Assembly: GCF_008704715.1 (NCBI RefSeq)
Contig: NZ_CP023689.1
Coordinates: 5,456,001 to 5,520,000 of the forward strand
Direction of reading: 5' to 3'
DNA length: 64,000 nucleotides
DNA from: Streptomyces chartreusis
GTDB lineage: Bacteria; Actinomycetota; Actinomycetes; Streptomycetales; Streptomycetaceae
Below the pieces are notes generated by a model. The model had not been told where the DNA came from and did not search any database. It saw nothing but the letters and a program-made list of their open reading frames with translations. The position numbers were made by a program, and so were the translations under genes. Below, in pieces: positions 56,207 through 64,000 of the stretch. How positions within the stretch are numbered: position 1 is the stretch's first letter; each line of letters opens with the position of its first letter.

Positions 56207-58632
56207 GTCAGGTCAACTTCCGGGGCCGCCCGTTTGCTCCAACTGGCCTCCACCCACACACTTCCGCCGCGCGCGGTTCTCGTCACGGACACGTTCGCGG
56301 CCGTCGCGGGGCCGGGCGACGGGGAGGCCGCTCCCGGGGCGCGGCCGTCGGGGCGGTCCGTGCCGACCACGCTCACGCGTACCTCGCGCGAGGTCCACAC
56401 GACAGTCACCCGGGCTGTGGAGCGGGTACGGCCCAGCGTCACGACCACCGGGTCGATCAGCGCTCTGCGTACCTCCCTGGGCACCTCACCCGGCCGGCCC
56501 CGTACGGCCAGGCTCACCGCCACCCCCTGGTGCTCGGCCACCTCGACGCACGCACGCAACTCGTTCAGCAGCGGATCGGAGACGGCGTCGCTCTCCGCGA
56601 ACAGGCGGCGCATACGGGCCGCCTCCACCCCGCACCGCAGCCTGACCTCCTCGTCGTGCGGACTCAGCACACCGTGCCCGAGGCCCATGAGCAGCGGCAC
56701 CGTCGTCGCCGTCAGCGCACGGTAGCGCTCCTTGTGATCACGCTGCATGTCCTCGTGGATGCGTTCCCGGGTCCGCAGTTCCTCCTCCCGCGCGGCCTCG
56801 TCGCCCGCCGCCGGCGCCGTACCGTGGAGCAGGCGCGTCAGGAGTATGCCGACGGAGAACTGGAAGCCACAGGTGGTGATCGCGGCGATCCCCATGGCGG
56901 CCGACTCCGCGGCCGTCGGCGCTCCCGACAGGAGCACGGCGATCGCGTTGATCCCCACATGCGCGCCGAGGAAGGCCGCGAACGCTCTGACCGGCAGGTC
57001 CGCCAGCAGGAACAGCGCGTGCCAGCCGACCAGTCCGAACGCCCAGTCCTGCGGACCGGTCAACCGCTCCGGAGCGAGCGTGAACGCGCAGACCGCGGAA
57101 ACGGTCAGCACCGAGGCCAGGCTCCACGCCCGTATCCGCGGCGGGATCTGCCGGCCGCGCAGCAGGAACACGGCCCCGCACGCCGCGACGGCGGCGAGGC
57201 AGACGAACGCCGCCGTCTGCGCCCACGCGGGCCGGTAGGCACCCTGGTGGGCGGTGATCTGCTGCAGCGACAGAACGAACTGTGACAGCAGACTGATCAG
57301 CAGCGCGGCCAGTTGGGCACCGTGCAGCAACTGCCTGCGGATGAGACGGGCGACGGCCGTGTGCGCCCCGGCGCGGGTCTGGCGCGGCAGGTCCGCCGGC
57401 TGCGCCTCGTGGTCTGTACTCGGCGTCCGGGCCCGACTGTGCCAGCGCCACCGCACGCGGGTTCCGGTGCCCGGAGCCGAGGTGACCGTGGCGGTGCCGC
57501 CGATCGCGTGCATCCTGCCGATGACGGAACCGGAGAGGCCCCGGCGCCGCTCCGGAACGCACCCCGGGTCGAAGCCCCGCCCCGCGTCGGACAGTTCGAC
57601 GACGACGGCACCGTCCTGCTCCGTCCACGCCCTGAGTTCCGCTTCCCGCACCCCGGAATGGCGGGCCACGTTGGTGACGGCCTCACGGACCCCGTTGAAG
57701 ATCGCGAGCCCGGGGCCGGACGGCACGGCGAGCGGGCCGTCGATGCGCGTCTTGAGCTGCACCAACGCCTCGCCCTCACCCCTGGTGCCCTCGGGCACGC
57801 AGCCGAGAAGCGCCGCGAGGTCGACGCTCCCCGTCTCGAATCCGGGTACGGCGGACAGCGCCTGAAGATCCTGTCTGGCACGTGGCGGCAGCCACGACCA
57901 GTCCCGGGCGTCGCCCTGGGAGACCATCAGCAGCGTCGCGCTCGCCGTGTCGTGCAGGGTCGCCAGGTACTCGCGCTCGGTCGCCCTCCGCGCGGCGGCG
58001 ACCTCGGCCTCCCGGCGGGCTGCCGCCCCGAGGGCCGCCGACCGGTCGGCGGCCCTGGCCTGCGCCCGGACGATGAGGTAGGCGGCCCTCGACAGGCCCG
58101 CCAGGACGACGATGCGCACCAGCTCCGCCGGCTCCGGGCCGGCTCCGGGCGAGGAGAGGATGTCGCCCAGCGCGCAGGCGGCGGTCCCCGTCGCGGCCAG
58201 GGCGGCTGCGGCCAACGGGCGGGTCGCCCACTCGTGCTGGAAGGTGATGACGCAGATGCCGATGATCGCCTCCACCGTCACATCCGCGCCGACGCCGCCG
58301 AGCACCGGCTGGGACAGCCCCGTCAACACCACGACGGCAGCGTCCAACGTCCAGAGCAGGGCGAGCGGGAGAGGGAACGGGAGCGGGCGGCGAAGCGAGC
58401 AGAGGCGCACACCACAGGCGAGGAGAGCGGGCAAGAGCAGGGACACCGCCAGGGGAATCTCCGTCGCGTCCGCCGAGACGACGCCCAGCGCACCGCACAG
58501 GCAGACCACGGTGGACCGGAGCCACAGCCCGTACCGCTCCAGAGCCAGGTTCAACAGGCGCTCGCCGGACCCGGGATCGTCGATCGGCCCGGCGGCTCCG
58601 CCCCCGTGATCCGCGTACCCCCCAAGTCGCAT
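56203..58632 (-). CDS. tandem double histidine kinase
   Basis: The 809-residue protein looks like two kinases in one chain. The first half has about five membrane helices (40-185), a HisKA_3-type phospho-site LHDTAS with His227, and a complete HATPase: N box EAVTNVARHSG (about 317-327), DAGRGFD (349-355) and GLSGSV (365-370). A second block of membrane helices (about 430-600) and a coiled helix (EREERIHEDMQRDHKERY-like) lead to a degenerate HATPase-like domain (about 690-809) with no usable N or G boxes. The start MRLGGYADHGGG is the best supported; the frame extends 63 bp further. Confidence 0.85.
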   Translation of the reverse strand: MRLGGYADHGGGAAGPIDDPGSGERLLNLALERYGLWLRSTVVCLCGALGVVSADATEIPLAVSLLLPALLACGVRLCSLRRPLPFPLPLALLWTLDAAVVVLTGLSQPVLGGVGADVTVEAIIGICVITFQHEWATRPLAAAALAATGTAACALGDILSSPGAGPEPAELVRIVVLAGLSRAAYLIVRAQARAADRSAALGAAARREAEVAAARRATEREYLATLHDTASATLLMVSQGDARDWSWLPPRARQDLQALSAVPGFETGSVDLAALLGCVPEGTRGEGEALVQLKTRIDGPLAVPSGPGLAIFNGVREAVTNVARHSGVREAELRAWTEQDGAVVVELSDAGRGFDPGCVPERRRGLSGSVIGRMHAIGGTATVTSAPGTGTRVRWRWHSRARTPSTDHEAQPADLPRQTRAGAHTAVARLIRRQLLHGAQLAALLISLLSQFVLSLQQITAHQGAYRPAWAQTAAFVCLAAVAACGAVFLLRGRQIPPRIRAWSLASVLTVSAVCAFTLAPERLTGPQDWAFGLVGWHALFLLADLPVRAFAAFLGAHVGINAIAVLLSGAPTAAESAAMGIAAITTCGFQFSVGILLTRLLHGTAPAAGDEAAREEELRTRERIHEDMQRDHKERYRALTATTVPLLMGLGHGVLSPHDEEVRLRCGVEAARMRRLFAESDAVSDPLLNELRACVEVAEHQGVAVSLAVRGRPGEVPREVRRALIDPVVVTLGRTRSTARVTVVWTSREVRVSVVGTDRPDGRAPGAASPSPGPATAANVSVTRTARGGSVWVEASWSKRAAPEVDLT

Positions 58633-58789
58633 GCGATCAAGGGTAGTTGCCCGCCCCGAATCGGACGCTCCTTGTGGGGCGAACGACCGGCACACCCGGC
58701 GACCTGGGCGAGTTACTGTGCCCGTCGTCCGCCGGAAAAGAAGTCCGTATCCGGTGCGCGAAATCCATCGTCAATCACGGGGAATCTTC

Positions 58790-59653
58790 ATGCAGAAAAC
58801 GCAGAGACGGCTGACGCTGTTACTTTCCGCGGTGCTGGCATTCGCCTTCACCATGCTCACGGTCACACCGGCCAGTGCGGCGCCGGCCCGGTCGAACGGG
58901 TCGGCCAACCGGGTCATCTTCATCCACGGGTTCGCTCCGGGCGGCGAGCACGACTGCTCCGAGTACTTCCGCTCCGCCCGAACGCATTTCGCGAACAAGG
59001 GATGGCGGGGAAACCTGCTCACCTTCGGCTATTACGCGGGCAACACCAATTGCTCGTACAACTACCGGGGGAGCCGTGACAAGTCCCTCAATACCGTGGC
59101 CAAGGTGTTCGCGAACTACGTCTACGACAACTACTCGCGGCGGAACATCAAGGTCGACGTCGTCGCCCACTCCATGGGCGGTCTGGTGGTCCGGGCGGCG
59201 CTGCACCACACCGCCCTCGGCACCCCGGGCTTCCCGGACCGCCTCTACATCGAGGACGTCGCCACGCTCGGCACCCCGCACGGCGCCACCGACTTTCCCT
59301 GCCCGAACTGGTGGCAGCAGTGCCTGGACATGAGGCCGGACAGCCCGTTCCTGCGGAGCCTGCCGAACACCATGCCGAACTCGCGCCGAACGGGCATCGG
59401 CACCGACTGGACCACCGTTTCGTCGTTCGACGACGCGATCGTCTCCGAGGGATCCGGTATCGCCGGCAGTGCGCAGCACGAAGTCCAGTACGACGACGGA
59501 ATCGGTCACAACGAACTCAGGACCATCCGCTCCGGAAGGTACAAGAGCAGGATCAAGCACACCGCGCGGGGCAACGCGTGGAGCAGCTGGACCCAGCGCG
59601 TCTCTCCCCTGGAGCAGGCACGCCTGGCGGTGCTTTTCCAATCCACGACGTGA
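58790..59653 (+). CDS. secreted triacylglycerol lipase/esterase
   Basis: The 287-residue protein has a Sec signal (RRLTLLLSAVLAFAFTMLTV, cleaved near ASA), an oxyanion segment VIFIHGFAPGGEHDC, the serine elbow VVAHSMGGLVVRAAL, and a late GIGHNEL histidine region, as in EstA/LipA-type bacterial lipases. The mature N-terminus has an EHDCSEYF ... NTNCSYN Cys pair. Codon 11 is TTA (58820-58822), so translation should need the bldA tRNA. The start ATG has GGGGAA upstream. Confidence 0.88.
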   Translation: MQKTQRRLTLLLSAVLAFAFTMLTVTPASAAPARSNGSANRVIFIHGFAPGGEHDCSEYFRSARTHFANKGWRGNLLTFGYYAGNTNCSYNYRGSRDKSLNTVAKVFANYVYDNYSRRNIKVDVVAHSMGGLVVRAALHHTALGTPGFPDRLYIEDVATLGTPHGATDFPCPNWWQQCLDMRPDSPFLRSLPNTMPNSRRTGIGTDWTTVSSFDDAIVSEGSGIAGSAQHEVQYDDGIGHNELRTIRSGRYKSRIKHTARGNAWSSWTQRVSPLEQARLAVLFQSTT

Positions 59654-59678
59654 TCTCGACTCAGAAGGAACAACTGCC

Positions 59679-60479
59679 TTGCGGAAATTCAGAACTGCAC
59701 TGATCGCTCTTGGTGCCACGGCCGCCGTCGTCGGGGGCGGCCTCGTCGCCGCACCCGCCGCCCAGGCCGCGGCCACCTGGCAAGCCCACGACAAGAACTG
59801 CAAGACCTTCACGGACATCAACGCCCAGACCCTCGGCTCGGTCTGTGCGGAGGTGCAGAAGCGGGTCACCGACACCGGCTCGGTCAACGGCTACCGCGCA
59901 AGAGTCACCGCCACCCCCGCCGCGGGTCACTGGATGAAGCCGACCACCTATGTCTGGAGCTCGGACGGCGCCGTGAGCCAGGTCTGCTCGGGCGGGTGCG
60001 CCCAGCGGACCTCCGCGTGGACCTCCGCATGGTCCCCGGTGAAGACCACCGCCGGGACGTACGAGGTGCGGGGCGAGAGCTCCGGCGGCTCCCTCTCCGA
60101 GGTCGGCGCCTCCTGGAGCGATTGGGCACCGGTCGCGGCGAAGTGCTCCACCTACGCCGCCGGCAAGTTCTGCGTCCACCGGCACGAACGCGGCTACCGC
60201 GACACCATGCAGGAGCGCGGCAAGCTGTCGGTGGCCCCGGCCGCCGGCAAGTGGATCGAGCCGCGGTGGGTCCGCGTCGGTGACGTCATGAACGGCACCG
60301 ACACCCATCTGACCCGTGACCTCTGCGACCCGTCCTGCACCCGGCGCACCACCGGGTGGTCCGCCACCGTCTCCCGGACCCTGCCCGGTCTGAGCAGTCC
60401 GCTGGAGCTCTACGCGTCCGCCCAGGTCGCACTCCCCTCCGGAGAGACGAGGACCATCAGGGCCTCGCTCTTCGACTGA
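59679..60479 (+). CDS. secreted protein with two internal repeats, unknown function
   Basis: The 266-residue protein begins at TTG (AAGGA nine bases upstream), which gives a clean signal peptide (FRTALIALGATAAVVGGGL, cleaved after AQA). The mature part has two similar units of about 110 residues: GYRARVTATPAAGHWMKPTTYVW ... CSGGCAQRTSAWTSAW, and GYRDTMQERGKLSVAPAAGKWIEPRWVRV ... CDPSCTRRTTGWSATV. Each has a Cys-x2/3-Cys pair. I do not recognise the family. It lies 25 bp after the lipase gene and may act with it, for example as an inhibitor, foldase or envelope factor; this is a guess from position. Confidence 0.75.
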   Translation: MRKFRTALIALGATAAVVGGGLVAAPAAQAAATWQAHDKNCKTFTDINAQTLGSVCAEVQKRVTDTGSVNGYRARVTATPAAGHWMKPTTYVWSSDGAVSQVCSGGCAQRTSAWTSAWSPVKTTAGTYEVRGESSGGSLSEVGASWSDWAPVAAKCSTYAAGKFCVHRHERGYRDTMQERGKLSVAPAAGKWIEPRWVRVGDVMNGTDTHLTRDLCDPSCTRRTTGWSATVSRTLPGLSSPLELYASAQVALPSGETRTIRASLFD

Positions 60480-60496
60480 CCCCCGGCACCACCGAA

Positions 60497-60534
60497 GGGC
60501 CCGGCCCGTCGCCCACCGGCGCGCGGCCGGGCCC
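60497..60534. terminator. hairpin between convergent genes
   Basis: GGGCCCGGCC and GGCCGGGCCC form a 10-bp stem, 18 bp after the stop of the secreted protein and 29 bp from the end of the LysE gene. Confidence 0.8.
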
Positions 60535-60562
60535 GTGACGTTCGGGCGGACATCCGCGACCG

Positions 60563-61186
60563 CTACAGCGTCGCCAGGCGCTGGACCAGCAGGAACGCGC
60601 CGATTCCGAGCATCGCCGCGCCCGATGTGCGGGCGACCGCGCGGGCCGCTGTCGGGCGGGCGCCGAGGACCGCTCGGGCGGTGAGGCCGACCGTGAGGTA
60701 GACGGCGGCGCAGCAGGCCATGTGGAGCAGGCCGAGGACGGCGGTCTGCGCGGGGACCGGCAGGTGGTCGCCCTTCGTCAGCAGGAACTGCGGCAGCACC
60801 GACAGGTAGAGCAGCAGGCCCTTGGGGTTCAGGCCGCTGATCGTCGCGCCGCGCAGGAAGGCTCGGGCCCCACTCGTGGCCACGGCCTCCTCGGCCTCGC
60901 CCGGCGTGCCCGGTCGGCGCAGCACGCTCCAACCCAGCCACACCAGGTACGCGGCGCCGGCGGCGGTCAGCGCGGTGAGCAGACCCGGCTCGCTCGCCAC
61001 CAGCACCGCGAGGCCCGCCACCGCGAGGACGGTGTGCAGCGCGTACCCGGTGACCAGGCCCGCCACCGCCGTCACCGGCGAGCGGTCGCGCAGCCCGGCG
61101 GATATCGCGTACGCCCAGTCGGCGCCCGGCACGCAGACGAGCAGCAGGTCGATGGCGAGGAAGGAGATGAGCAGTCCGGAGTCCAT
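60563..61186 (-). CDS. LysE-family amino-acid exporter
   Basis: The 207-residue protein has about six helices and the LysE/RhtB pattern: LISFLAIDLLLVCVPGADWAYAISAGLRDR, AGAAYLVWLGWSVLR and FLRGATISGLNPKGLLLYLSVLPQFL. ATG 61186 is chosen because the upstream extension overlaps the divergent promoter. It is divergent from an Lrp-type gene, the classic LysE regulator arrangement. Confidence 0.92.
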   Translation of the reverse strand: MDSGLLISFLAIDLLLVCVPGADWAYAISAGLRDRSPVTAVAGLVTGYALHTVLAVAGLAVLVASEPGLLTALTAAGAAYLVWLGWSVLRRPGTPGEAEEAVATSGARAFLRGATISGLNPKGLLLYLSVLPQFLLTKGDHLPVPAQTAVLGLLHMACCAAVYLTVGLTARAVLGARPTAARAVARTSGAAMLGIGAFLLVQRLATL

Positions 61187-61268
61187 GGTGGGGACATTAG
61201 GCGGGAATGGCCCGAAAGTGTTGTCGAAGTTTGCCCATGATCCGGGGTAGTGGGGGAAGATCTGCCCC

Positions 61269-61721
61269 ATGGACGACGTGGACAGACAGATTCTTGCCGA
61301 GCTTCAGCAGGACGGGCGGCTGACCGTGACCGAGCTGGCCGCACGGGTGCGGCTGAGCGTCTCGCCGTGCCACCGGCGGCTGCGGGAGTTGGAGCGGGCC
61401 GGAGCCATCAGCGGATACCGGGCCGTCGTGGAGCCGGCCGCCGTGGGGCTGAACTTCGAGGCGCTGGTCTTCGTGTCCATGCGGCAGGAGGACCGGGACA
61501 CGGTCGCCGAGTTCGAGGGCGCGCTGGCGGACATCCCGCACGTGGTGGAGGCGCAGCGGCTGTTCGGGGAGCCGGACTATCTGCTGCGGGTGGTCGCCGC
61601 GGACCTCGCCGCCTACCAACGGCTGTACGACGACCGGCTGGCCACGCTGCCGGGGGTGCAGCGGCTGACCTCGACGCTGGTGATGAAACACGTGGTGGAC
61701 GACCGGCCCCTGCCGGCGTGA
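61269..61721 (+). CDS. Lrp/AsnC-family regulator
   Basis: The 150-residue protein has an N-terminal HTH (DDVDRQILAELQQDGRLTVTELAARVRLSVSPCHRRLRELE) and a RAM effector domain (LNFEALVFVSMRQEDRDTVAEFEGALADIPHV). It probably controls the divergent LysE exporter in response to an amino acid. The promoter region between them is only 82 bp. Confidence 0.94.
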   Translation: MDDVDRQILAELQQDGRLTVTELAARVRLSVSPCHRRLRELERAGAISGYRAVVEPAAVGLNFEALVFVSMRQEDRDTVAEFEGALADIPHVVEAQRLFGEPDYLLRVVAADLAAYQRLYDDRLATLPGVQRLTSTLVMKHVVDDRPLPA

Positions 61722-61743
61722 TGTGAGCCGCCGTGAACGGGCG

Positions 61744-61776
61744 GCAGGCGGCGGCCCCGCGTGGACCACCGCCTGC
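61744..61776. terminator. hairpin between lrp-type and tetR genes
   Basis: GCAGGCGG and CCGCCTGC pair across a 17-nt loop in the gap between the convergent stops. Confidence 0.6.
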
Positions 61777-61796
61777 GAGACAGGACCCCGGCGCCG

Positions 61797-62444
61797 CTAC
61801 TTCGTCGGCTTCTTGCCGGTCACGCCCAGGTGCACCAACAGCGCCAGGTTCGGCTTGAGTTCGGCCTGCTTCACACCCCAGGTCTGGAAGCCCTTCTGGT
61901 GCGAGGCCACCGCCGCGAGCATCGCGACGAGCGAACCCGCCACCGCGGCCGGGTTGACGTCCTTGTCGACCTTGCCCTTGGACTGGAGCTGAGTGACGGC
62001 TTCCGAAAGGGAGTTGTTGACGGAGTTCAGGATCTTCATACGGATCTTGTAGAAGCGTTTGTCGCCCTCGGACGCACCGAGGTCGACGACCCTGAGGATC
62101 GCGTCGTTCTTCCGCCAGAACTCCAGGAAGCCGTCGACGAGTTCCTGCGCCGTCTGCCAGCCGGCCTTGCCGACCCAGCTGCGGCCCTCGACGAGCTCGG
62201 TCAACCCGGCCCCCTCGGCGGCCATTTGCTCGGCGATCTCCAGGACGGCGCCCTCGACGTCCGGGAAGTACTGGTAGAAGGTGGCGGGCGAAGTGCCCGC
62301 CTTCCGGGCGACATCGATGACTTTGACGTCCCGGTACGGGGAAGAGCTGAGCATCTCGCTGAGGCAGTCGAGCAGCTTCTGCCGGGTCGCCTGCCCACGC
62401 CGGCCGGCCACGCGGCCGTCGACGGTACGCACTTGTCCTGTCAT
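61797..62444 (-). CDS. TetR-family transcriptional regulator
   Basis: The 215-residue protein has a TetR HTH (VIDVARKAGTSPATFYQYFPDVEGAVLEIAEQM) and a helical ligand domain. No Shine-Dalgarno precedes the ATG, and TAAGCT stands about 7 bp before it, so the message may be leaderless. A CTGACG half-site of the shared operator overlaps this point (minus strand GCTGACGACATG), which is suggestive but not proof that this protein reads the operator. It is divergent from kbpA. Confidence 0.92.
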   Translation of the reverse strand: MTGQVRTVDGRVAGRRGQATRQKLLDCLSEMLSSSPYRDVKVIDVARKAGTSPATFYQYFPDVEGAVLEIAEQMAAEGAGLTELVEGRSWVGKAGWQTAQELVDGFLEFWRKNDAILRVVDLGASEGDKRFYKIRMKILNSVNNSLSEAVTQLQSKGKVDKDVNPAAVAGSLVAMLAAVASHQKGFQTWGVKQAELKPNLALLVHLGVTGKKPTK

Positions 62445-62566
62445 GTCGTCAGCTTACCGAGGGGTGATCGGAGCGCGATTCGGCCGACTGCAAATGGGGT
62501 GCACGAGGAGCACGGGCCTGGTGTGCCTGGTCTGCGGCGTGTGGGGGAGACGGCTACTTTTGCCGC

Positions 62567-63304
62567 ATGGCCGAAAACAGGGCATCCGCGAACGGAACGG
62601 GATACACGGAAGGCGTCCCGTGCTGGGTCGACGCACAGCTCGCCGACGTACCGGCGGGTGAACGCTTCTACGGTGAGCTCTTCGGGTGGGACTTCGAGGA
62701 GGCGTACGACTCCACCGTGTGGGCCCGCCTGGACGGTGACCGCGTCGCCGCGCTCTCCCGCAAGACGGACGGGCGGATGCCCACCGTGTGGACGGTGTAC
62801 TTCGCCACCCCGGACGCGGAGGGGCTGGCCGGGCGGATCCGGAACGCCGGCGGGCAGGTGGTCACCTCGCCGACGCCGGTCGGGCCGGACCTGGGGACGG
62901 CCGCGCTGGTCACCGATCCCGAGGGCGCGGTCTTCGGGCTGTGGCAGGCCGACGGGCACACCGGATTCGGGCGCCGGCACAAGGTCGGCAGCTTCGCCTG
63001 GGCCGAGCTGTACACCCGGGACACCGAGGCCGCCAACACCTTCTACGGCGGGCTCTTCCACGACGCCCTTTTCGGGGAGGACGCCGAGCCGGACTTCGGG
63101 CGGGCGGCCGTGGGCGAGGTGTTCCCGGCGATGATGCCGCCTCATTTCGTCGTCCACTTCCGGGTGGCGGACTGTGCTGAGATCCTCGGCACGGTGAACC
63201 GGCTCGGCGGGCGGGTGCAGGTGCCGCCCTTCGAAACGTCGTACGGCACGGTCGCCGTGGTCAGCGACGACCAGGGGGCCTCGTTCGCGGTCCTGGAACG
63301 CTGA
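62567..63304 (+). CDS. kbpA: AfsK-binding protein KbpA (two-domain VOC/glyoxalase-fold protein)
   Basis: The 245-residue protein has two VOC-type halves: GVPCWVDAQLADVPAGERFYGELFGWDFEE with FGLWQADGH, and GSFAWAELYTRDTEAANTFYGGLF with ASFAVLER. In S. coelicolor the gene directly upstream of afsK encodes KbpA, which binds AfsK and inhibits its autophosphorylation; position and fold agree here. The VOC metal ligands are incomplete (no clear His/Glu set), which suits a binding role. It lies 226 bp before afsK on the same strand. Confidence 0.88.
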   Translation: MAENRASANGTGYTEGVPCWVDAQLADVPAGERFYGELFGWDFEEAYDSTVWARLDGDRVAALSRKTDGRMPTVWTVYFATPDAEGLAGRIRNAGGQVVTSPTPVGPDLGTAALVTDPEGAVFGLWQADGHTGFGRRHKVGSFAWAELYTRDTEAANTFYGGLFHDALFGEDAEPDFGRAAVGEVFPAMMPPHFVVHFRVADCAEILGTVNRLGGRVQVPPFETSYGTVAVVSDDQGASFAVLER

Positions 63305-63530
63305 CGGCACTCCGGCATCCGGCGTCCCACAATGCGAACCGGCGCTGTCCGTGGACGCCGGAGTGTGGTTTTGTCCCAAGACACCCCGTTCCGCCCTCGG
63401 GTTCGCAACCACGCCCTCGGACAGGAAGAATCGGGGTGCGTGCCGCCAAGGCGGTGCGGTGGTGAGACGCTGCACGGGGTCGCGTACATATGTGGGTGGA
63501 CGGGGCCCGTACGGGGAGGTGGCAGGCAGA

Positions 63531-64000
63531 GTGGTGGATCAGCTGACGCAGCACGATCCGCGCAGGATCGGGCCGTTCGAGGTGCTCGGACGGCTGGGTG
63601 CCGGCGGCATGGGGCTGGTCTATCTCGCGCGCTCGGCTTCGGGCCGGCGCGTGGCGATCAAGACCGTCCGTACGGAGCTCGCCGAGGACCAGCTGTTCCG
63701 CGTCCGCTTCACGCGTGAGGTGGAGGCGGCCAGGGCGGTCTCCGGGTTCTACACGGCCGCGGTCGTCGACGCCGACCCGCGCGCCGCGGTGCCGTGGCTG
63801 GCCACCGCGTACGTTCCCGCACCCTCCCTCGAGGAAATAGTGAACGAGTGCGGGCCGCTGCCGGCCCAGGCGGTGCGCTGGCTCGCGGCCGGCGTGGCGG
63901 AGGCCCTCCAGTCGATCCACGGCGCCGGGCTCGTGCACCGCGACCTGAAGCCGTCCAACGTGCTCGTGGTCGAGGACGGTCCCCGCGTCATCGACTTCGG
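63531..64000 (+). CDS. afsK: Ser/Thr protein kinase AfsK, N-terminal part (cut by window end)
   Basis: The frame gives 156 residues before the window ends. It begins at GTG (MVDQLTQHDPRRIGPFEVLG) and shows the kinase glycine loop GRLGAGGMGLVY, the lysine in RRVAIKTV, the catalytic loop HRDLKPSNV and the DFG in VIDFG. In S. coelicolor AfsK phosphorylates AfsR and takes part in control of antibiotics and morphology. The C-terminal beta-propeller part lies beyond the window. A GGAGG about 15 bases upstream may serve as ribosome site. Confidence 0.95.
   Translation, partial: MVDQLTQHDPRRIGPFEVLGRLGAGGMGLVYLARSASGRRVAIKTVRTELAEDQLFRVRFTREVEAARAVSGFYTAAVVDADPRAAVPWLATAYVPAPSLEEIVNECGPLPAQAVRWLAAGVAEALQSIHGAGLVHRDLKPSNVLVVEDGPRVIDF

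Overview
The window is very GC-rich, coding sits in long third-position-GC-biased frames, and GTG starts and 4-nt stop/start overlaps are common. Two genes carry a rare in-frame TTA codon. This is chromosomal DNA of a Streptomyces. The gene order and near-identity of several products match the S. coelicolor segment running from pdxH through dmdR1 (SCO4394) to kbpA-afsK (SCO4422-SCO4423); those assignments are from memory, not from a search.

Left part (1-21.3 kb), conserved core: the 3' end of pdxH; a compact minus-strand small-RNA/12-codon gene with a promoter and a perfect extended Shine-Dalgarno; a lower-GC YdhR-like gene; a LysR/RidA divergent pair; a PAS protein; a SIS-domain protein with a DasR-like operator; the iron regulator dmdR1; an alpha/beta hydrolase lacking its serine nucleophile; an ABC exporter pair; a PrimPol-domain protein; an XRE/TPR regulator; a repeat-rich membrane protein; an amino-acid-type binding lipoprotein; purU; and an ECF sigma/zinc-finger anti-sigma operon facing a STAS anti-sigma antagonist and an EF-hand protein.

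Middle part (21.3-55.5 kb), accessory-looking: a dispersed CoA-ester catabolic set (AMP-forming ligase, four acyl-CoA dehydrogenases forming apparent alpha/beta types, cyclase-family hydrolase, SDR, zinc alcohol dehydrogenase, flavin reductase, crotonase, NDP-forming acyl-CoA synthetase, DoxX, DUF35 zinc-ribbon protein, Ltp2-like thiolase/aldolase, deazaflavin oxidoreductase). Most of its transcription units carry a shared 15-bp inverted repeat, consensus about CTGACG-N3-CGTCAG, and I read these as one regulon. Other genes are interleaved: a HATPase, two MFS transporters, a GlxA-type regulator, two flavoenzymes, an ECF41-type sigma factor with its FAD partner, a secreted HNH nuclease, a blasticidin-S-deaminase-like enzyme, a tannase-like esterase, two GNATs, a secreted peptidase and two PNPOx-fold proteins.

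Right part (55.5-64 kb): a response regulator coupled to an unusual tandem double histidine kinase, a TTA-containing lipase followed by a secreted protein with two internal repeats, a LysE exporter/Lrp pair, a TetR regulator, kbpA, and the first 156 codons of afsK, cut by the window end.

Six copies of a short interspersed streptomycete repeat are spread through the window, one of them inside an open acyl-CoA dehydrogenase gene. No CRISPR array, tRNA, rRNA, insertion sequence or prophage gene was seen.
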